DNA of 9,106 nt from Candidatus Melainabacteria bacterium (lineage in GTDB: Bacteria > Cyanobacteriota > Vampirovibrionia > Obscuribacterales > Obscuribacteraceae): the NCBI GenBank assembly GCA_003151275.1, contig PLXC01000091.1:1-9106 (forward strand). The letters run 5' to 3'. Positions 6,427 to 9,106 of this stretch are shown here, in pieces. The translations under genes and the position numbers were made by a program. The notes below the pieces were generated by a model that was not told the DNA's origin, made no database searches, and saw only the letters and a program-made list of their open reading frames with translations. Position 1 is the stretch's first letter; every line of letters begins with the position of its first letter.

Positions 6427-6580
6427 TGTTTTGCCATTGATGGAACTCTTGACGCATTTCTTCCAAGGCAGCTATCCGTGCTTGCATAGGTTGCGCTTGC
6501 CAGTAAAGAAGGTCGCTCTGTTGATCGTGCAATGAACGCTTGGTAAAAACTTTGATGATTTGGCGCGTGCTGGTCATCAT
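6371..6580 (-). CDS. small basic protein paired with the nucleotidyltransferase
   Basis: A 69-residue protein (68 if the second of two adjacent Met codons is used). The order is an N-terminal strand-like TRQIIKVF, a helix with LLYWQAQPMQARIAALEEMRQEFHQW (in two parts, about 24-50), and the end GFQRVYTIVKR. That layout and the closing F-Q-R-V-Y-x-I-V-K-R resemble small proteins I recall lying directly upstream of this class of nucleotidyltransferase. Their function is unknown, and a partner or regulator in a two-gene module is likely. The frame stays open upstream to 6721, but that extension is hydrophobic and unlike the family. AGG lies ten bases before 6580. The overlap with the next gene spans 6371-6426. 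Confidence 0.7.
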   Translation of the reverse strand: MMTSTRQIIKVFTKRSLHDQQSDLLYWQAQPMQARIAALEEMRQEFHQWQNNAQPGFQRVYTIVKRPAS

Positions 6581-6737
6581 ACTATTGTAACCTGTTATTG
6601 CATAACCTAATCCTGCGAGCTTGCGCACCATTTTTATGCTCTTTATCACTTGGTAAATCGATGGGATTGCAAAAACACGCCTCGCCAAAAGCGCTACTAA
6701 AATCGGAGATAGTAGTACCATCCGAAGTGCTTTGGGG

Positions 6738-6826
6738 GTCTACCGTTGCGTGCTAGCATGGTAATAGTTGAACCTTTTTGCTGTGTCAGACGTATAAGTA
6801 AGTGATGAGTTCACGAGGTGCACATA
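6738..6826 (+). promoter_or_regulatory. leader copy 2 with promoter and RBS
   Basis: This is nearly identical to the leader at 5642-5736, with TTGAAC (6768-6773), TATAAG (6793-6798) and GAGGTG six bases before the ATG at 6827. It lacks one 6-bp GTTGCG unit and has a C in the T run after TTGAA. Each coiled-coil gene therefore has its own promoter-like region. Confidence 0.5.
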
Positions 6827-7084
6827 ATGGCTAAATGGGAAATGGCATTTGAAAGGTTAGCTGACGAGATGCGCATTGGCTTTGGACAGGTCGTTTCAGC
6901 GGTTCAACAAACCAACCAACGATTGGACCTAACCAACGAGCATCTTAAGGAATTTAAGGTATCTGTAAACTCAAAGCTGGATGGTATCGGTAATTATCTC
7001 AGACTGATTGACCGGAATTTTGTCGGAGTGGAAATGCGACTGACGAAGATCGAGCATCGAGTAGACAAGCTGGAAGACGTTGGG
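6738..7084 (+). repeat. duplicated unit 2 (leader plus gene)
   Basis: This is the complete unit, running from GTCTACCGTTGCG to the codons for the end of the gene. It joins unit 3 directly, with no intervening DNA, which marks a tandem duplication. Confidence 0.85.
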
Positions 7085-7087
7085 TGA
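6827..7087 (+). CDS. leucine-zipper coiled-coil protein, copy 2
   Basis: This 86-residue protein is the shortest intact-length version. After the common N-terminus, heptads run from N30 to the C-terminus without a break. Their a-positions are N30, N37, K44, L51, L58, F65, L72 and V79, and their d-positions are L33, L40, V47, I54, I61, V68, I75 and L82. Only two heptads stand before the shared KxSVNSK block, against six in copy 1 and three in copy 3. The C-terminal block LIDRNFVGVEMRLTKIEHR is identical to copy 3 in sequence, showing a recent duplication. Its TGA stop is formed by the TGAAC at the start of the copy 3 leader. GAGGTG precedes the ATG by six bases. The function is unknown; it is likely to be a cytoplasmic helical oligomer able to mix with its paralogues. 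Confidence 0.8.
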   Translation: MAKWEMAFERLADEMRIGFGQVVSAVQQTNQRLDLTNEHLKEFKVSVNSKLDGIGNYLRLIDRNFVGVEMRLTKIEHRVDKLEDVG

Positions 7088-7142
7088 ACTTTTTTGCTGT
7101 GCAAGACGTATAAGTAAGTGATGAGTTCACGAGGTGCATCTA
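7084..7142 (+). promoter_or_regulatory. leader copy 3, shortened
   Basis: Only the part from TGAAC onward is kept. The -35-like element is now GTGAAC (7084-7089), overlapping the stop codon of copy 2, and TATAAG lies at 7109-7114. GAGGTG precedes the ATG at 7143. The -35 has lost the first T seen in copies 1 and 2, so this promoter may be weaker or the gene may be read through from copy 2. Confidence 0.45.
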
Positions 7143-7421
7143 ATGGCCGAATGGGAAATGGCATTTGAAAAGTTAGCTGGCGAGATGCGCATTGGCTTTG
7201 GCCAGGTAGTTTCAGCGATTCAACAAACCAACGAGCAGCTTGTTCAAACAAACCTGCGATTGGACCAAACCAACGATCACCTTAAGGAATTTAAGCTATC
7301 GGTAAACTCAAAGCTAGATGGTATCGGTAGTTATCTCAAACTGATTGACCGGAATTTTGTCGGAGTGGAAATGCGACTGACGAAGATCGAGCATCGAGTA
7401 GACAAGCTGGAAGACGTTGGG
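7085..7421 (+). repeat. duplicated unit 3 (shortened leader plus gene)
   Basis: This is the third direct repeat, fused to the end of unit 2 at GTTGGG|TGAAC. Similarity to unit 2 ends at GTTGGGT before the TAA stop, after which unrelated DNA follows. Confidence 0.85.
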
Positions 7422-7424
7422 TAA
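7143..7424 (+). CDS. leucine-zipper coiled-coil protein, copy 3
   Basis: This 93-residue protein is seven residues, exactly one heptad, longer than copy 2. Heptads NEQLVQT, NLRLDQT and NDHLKEF precede the common KLSVNSK block. The C-terminal four heptads match copy 2 except for S/N and K/R changes near residue 60. There are no membrane segments, cysteines or catalytic motifs. GAGGTG lies six bases before the ATG, and the GTG at 7134 overlaps it and is not the start. As the full-length form with its own stop, it may be closest to the ancestral gene. The polar Asn residues at a-positions favour in-register parallel dimers. The cellular role is unknown. Confidence 0.8.
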   Translation: MAEWEMAFEKLAGEMRIGFGQVVSAIQQTNEQLVQTNLRLDQTNDHLKEFKLSVNSKLDGIGSYLKLIDRNFVGVEMRLTKIEHRVDKLEDVG

Positions 7425-7456
7425 CTCAGCTAACACATTACTATCCGCTTCCTTAA

Positions 7457-7720
7457 AGGCGGCTATGATAGGCATTTCAATCGGTTAGACGAAGAGTGAA
7501 CCGCTTTGCCCAAAACACCAAGCCGGGTATTTAAAAGACTGAGCGTCATCCAGAAGGAATACATTGTATTTGGTCGCACACGGGCACTGTTATTTTAGAG
7601 ACAATTGGTATGCTGATTCAGGCATCATCGCCGCTTCAAGTGTTATGAATCCGGGTGCAGCGTGAGCTACCGCACTAACTTTGACGAACTAAGGTTACAG
7701 TCGACGGGCAAATTTCCAGA
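7457..7720 (+). pseudogene. decayed second phosphomannomutase
   Basis: The clearest part (7582-7632) reads GHCYFRDNWYADSGIIA, matching GHFYFRDNWYADSGMIA of the intact enzyme (residues 332-348). Before it, 7515-7574 aligns without gaps over 20 codons (TP...EYIVFG against SP...EDIIFG). A loss of about five bases at the GEHS site shifts the frame. Weaker remains may be the DGDxDR loop at 7457-7484, with much of the following domain deleted, and YRTNF...STGKF at about 7669-7710, resembling the YR...SGE segment. Many third-position differences from the gene at 4243 show it is an old or foreign paralogue, not a fresh copy. It is on the same strand and cannot encode an enzyme. The core match is firm; the outer parts are tentative. 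Confidence 0.7.
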
Positions 7721-7722
7721 AT

Positions 7723-8691
7723 TTAACGAGATTGTTCCATCTTAGCCAGCACTAGGGTTCCCGGTGTGCCGTCTTGCTTGTACTCAAGGCTTCGGAAACT
7801 GCGTTTGGACGGCGCAACCTTGCTATTGATCAGTTGAGCAAAAAACCCACTAGTATTGGCGACCTGCGATAAGAAAATCAGGCTTGCTAGCGAGCATGGA
7901 TGATCTGATTTGACTGTAAACGGACTGAGCAGCAGACTTGTATAGAACATGAACGGCTCAACCTGTATTGATCCGTGATTGGCTTTAGCACGCAACGTGT
8001 GGAAGGTGTGTGCGCCCTTGCCATAGTTATAGTGCTGACGCCAAAACGAATAGGCTGACAAATGATGAGCATGCAACACCAGAGCCTCTGGTGCATAGCA
8101 AAACTTCTTTCCTGCAGCTTGCCAGCGATGACAAAATTCTCTGTCTTCGGAAGCGTTACTGGGAAATTCTACGGAAAATCCGCCTGTTTCTTTAAAAGAA
8201 TCAGCATAGCAAGCCATGTTGTTCGTCGTAAAGAATCGCATTTCAGTGTGGTGCAGTGCGTAGTAATCGTAGATAAAATCGACAAGCAACTGACTTGCTT
8301 TCGAATACCGATTGACCGCTAGCTGATTCTCAACTCTGCCGCCGACAATGCTCTCATGATCGTTGTTTAGAGCTTTGACCAATGCGGCAATCCACCCAGG
8401 TTGCGGTGAACAGTCATCATCGGTGAAGGCGATGATTTCGCCAGACGAACAGTCGACACCAACATTGCGTGCGGCCGCCGGCCCTTTGTTTTCCTGGCGA
8501 ACCAAACTAAGCTCAACAATTTTGCGAAAAGGTTCAGTTACTGATCTGAGGTCTTGTTCACTGCCATCATCAACGACAACAACTTCAGTGCGAGTTCGAT
8601 CGAAATCAAGTTCAGATAGTGCATGCAAGCACTGTTGAAGTTGCTTTGGGCGAGAATAGGTCGGGATTACTATGGAGACCAGTGGTTGCAT
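7723..8691 (-). CDS. GT2 family glycosyltransferase
   Basis: This 322-residue inverting GT-A-fold enzyme transfers a sugar from a nucleotide donor to a glycan or lipid acceptor. The motifs in order are VSIVIPTYSRP (5-15), VVVVDDGS (37-44, donor-binding Asp pair), NKGPAAARNVGV (68-79), FTDDDC (89-94, metal-binding DxD), VGGRVEN (116-122), TTNNMACY (155-162), and SEDREFCHRW (181-190), which holds the probable catalytic acid residue, followed by HAHH (207-210). The C-terminal 110 residues are helical and partly hydrophobic (about 246-260 and 265-290) and may associate with the membrane. Donor and acceptor cannot be told. The ATG at 8691 lacks a strong ribosome site; the bases before it are a CT-rich run and AGGTG lies too far upstream. 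The gene stands alone, convergent with the phosphomannomutase relic. Confidence 0.88.
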   Translation of the reverse strand: MQPLVSIVIPTYSRPKQLQQCLHALSELDFDRTRTEVVVVDDGSEQDLRSVTEPFRKIVELSLVRQENKGPAAARNVGVDCSSGEIIAFTDDDCSPQPGWIAALVKALNNDHESIVGGRVENQLAVNRYSKASQLLVDFIYDYYALHHTEMRFFTTNNMACYADSFKETGGFSVEFPSNASEDREFCHRWQAAGKKFCYAPEALVLHAHHLSAYSFWRQHYNYGKGAHTFHTLRAKANHGSIQVEPFMFYTSLLLSPFTVKSDHPCSLASLIFLSQVANTSGFFAQLINSKVAPSKRSFRSLEYKQDGTPGTLVLAKMEQSR

Positions 8692-9106
8692 AGAGAGAGA
8701 GAAGATTCACCTGGTAAGGTCTTGAGATCATGCGAAATGCTAATCGCAACATACACGATTTGACACTTGTTTTCCTGAACAAGCGTAAACATGTTTCATA
8801 TAAAGAGTTAAGCCGATCAAAATCACTTACACGGATCTGGGAGTATGCTTCTAACTGACAACACGTGCGGATTAATTAGATGCGACTAATCTCACGCACG
8901 AGTATCCCAAAGCACTATCGAAAGTGTCGGATCAACCTGGTGCCATTACATGCCCGCGACGGATCGAATACAAGATAAAGTCTCAAACGAGTCGCACTTT
9001 AGGGTCGACCATTTGCAAACAGATATTCGCCGCAGGTCGATAAATGGCGGAACACAGACTTTAATTGCACAAGCAGCAAAGGTTATCGTGCAAATGGCAT
9101 CAATGG
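8692..9106. other. noncoding tail upstream of the GT2 gene
   Basis: I see no supported gene. The stretch should contain the minus-strand promoter of the glycosyltransferase gene, but I find no convincing -35/-10 pair. A 33-codon frame at 8880-8981 looks like chance. The only clear structure is the nested inverted repeat at 8864-8900. The last ten bases repeat part of the 26-bp repeat found at the left edge. Confidence 0.5.
8864..8900. promoter_or_regulatory. nested inverted repeat upstream of the GT2 gene
   Basis: The outer arms CGTGCG (8864-8869) and CGCACG (8895-8900) enclose the inner arms ATTAG (8875-8879) and CTAAT (8886-8890) around the loop ATGCGA. GATTA next to the left outer arm can pair instead with TAATC, giving an alternative fold. 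It lies about 175 bases upstream of the GT2 start. It could be an operator or an RNA hairpin; nothing in the sequence decides which. Confidence 0.4.

Larger units (their letters stand above)
5982..6737. mobile_element. inserted two-gene cassette interrupting the coiled-coil array
   Basis: This 756-base block lies between the point where copy 1 loses similarity to its paralogues and the point where the leader of copy 2 begins. It carries two minus-strand genes, a small basic protein and a nucleotidyltransferase, and little else. No transposase, terminal inverted repeat or target duplication is visible. The missing 3' end of copy 1 is not found on the far side, so this is replacement or recombination rather than clean insertion. 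Calling it mobile is inferred from the boundaries. Confidence 0.45.

Noticed and set aside
6371..6721. 116-residue version of the small protein with a hydrophobic N-terminal extension
   Set aside because: The first 47 residues do not resemble the family, and the adjacent Met codons at 6580 give the expected small size. The extension is probably upstream untranslated sequence.
5982..6737. Cassette as a classical insertion sequence
   Set aside because: No transposase, no terminal inverted repeats and no target-site duplication, and the disrupted gene does not continue on the other side.
8010..8638. Plus-strand frames opposite the GT2 gene
   Set aside because: They are antisense shadows of a clear glycosyltransferase with all motifs on the minus strand.

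Overview
The window is bacterial: compact genes with Shine-Dalgarno sites, moderate GC by eye, and one apparent TTG start. I cannot name the organism from this sequence. It looks like an accessory region around a few glycan-related genes. There is no rRNA, tRNA, recognisable transposase or CRISPR array.

Left part (1-2825). A noncoding stretch with a 26-bp direct repeat and two palindromes precedes a minus-strand four-helix membrane protein of unknown function (386-1258). A gene-poor gap follows, holding what looks like a frameshifted relic of a ParD/CopG-type antitoxin (1455-1610). Its end runs into a minus-strand GT87/DUF2029 polytopic membrane glycosyltransferase (1563-2825).

Middle (2826-5640). 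A HigB-type toxin and HigA-type antitoxin pair reads on the plus strand behind a perfect palindrome that is probably its operator. Next come an unrecognised 156-residue soluble protein and a complete phosphomannomutase/phosphoglucomutase (4243-5604).

Right-centre (5640-7425). This is the most unusual part. It is a family of three small coiled-coil genes, each with its own copy of the same promoter/RBS leader. The copies differ by whole heptads (6, 2 and 3 heptads in the variable zone), built from a 21-bp tandem repeat. The first copy is cut off in mid-gene. At the cut lies a minus-strand two-gene cassette: a small basic protein overlapping a DUF6036/AbiEii-like nucleotidyltransferase.

Right end (7425-9106). 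A decayed second phosphomannomutase, diverged from the intact one, is followed by a minus-strand GT2 glycosyltransferase and a noncoding tail with a nested inverted repeat. The phosphomannomutase could supply mannose-1-phosphate or glucose-1-phosphate for sugar donors used by glycosyltransferases such as the two here, but these genes do not form one operon. Their interleaving with toxin-antitoxin genes, relics and duplications suggests a recombination-prone region.
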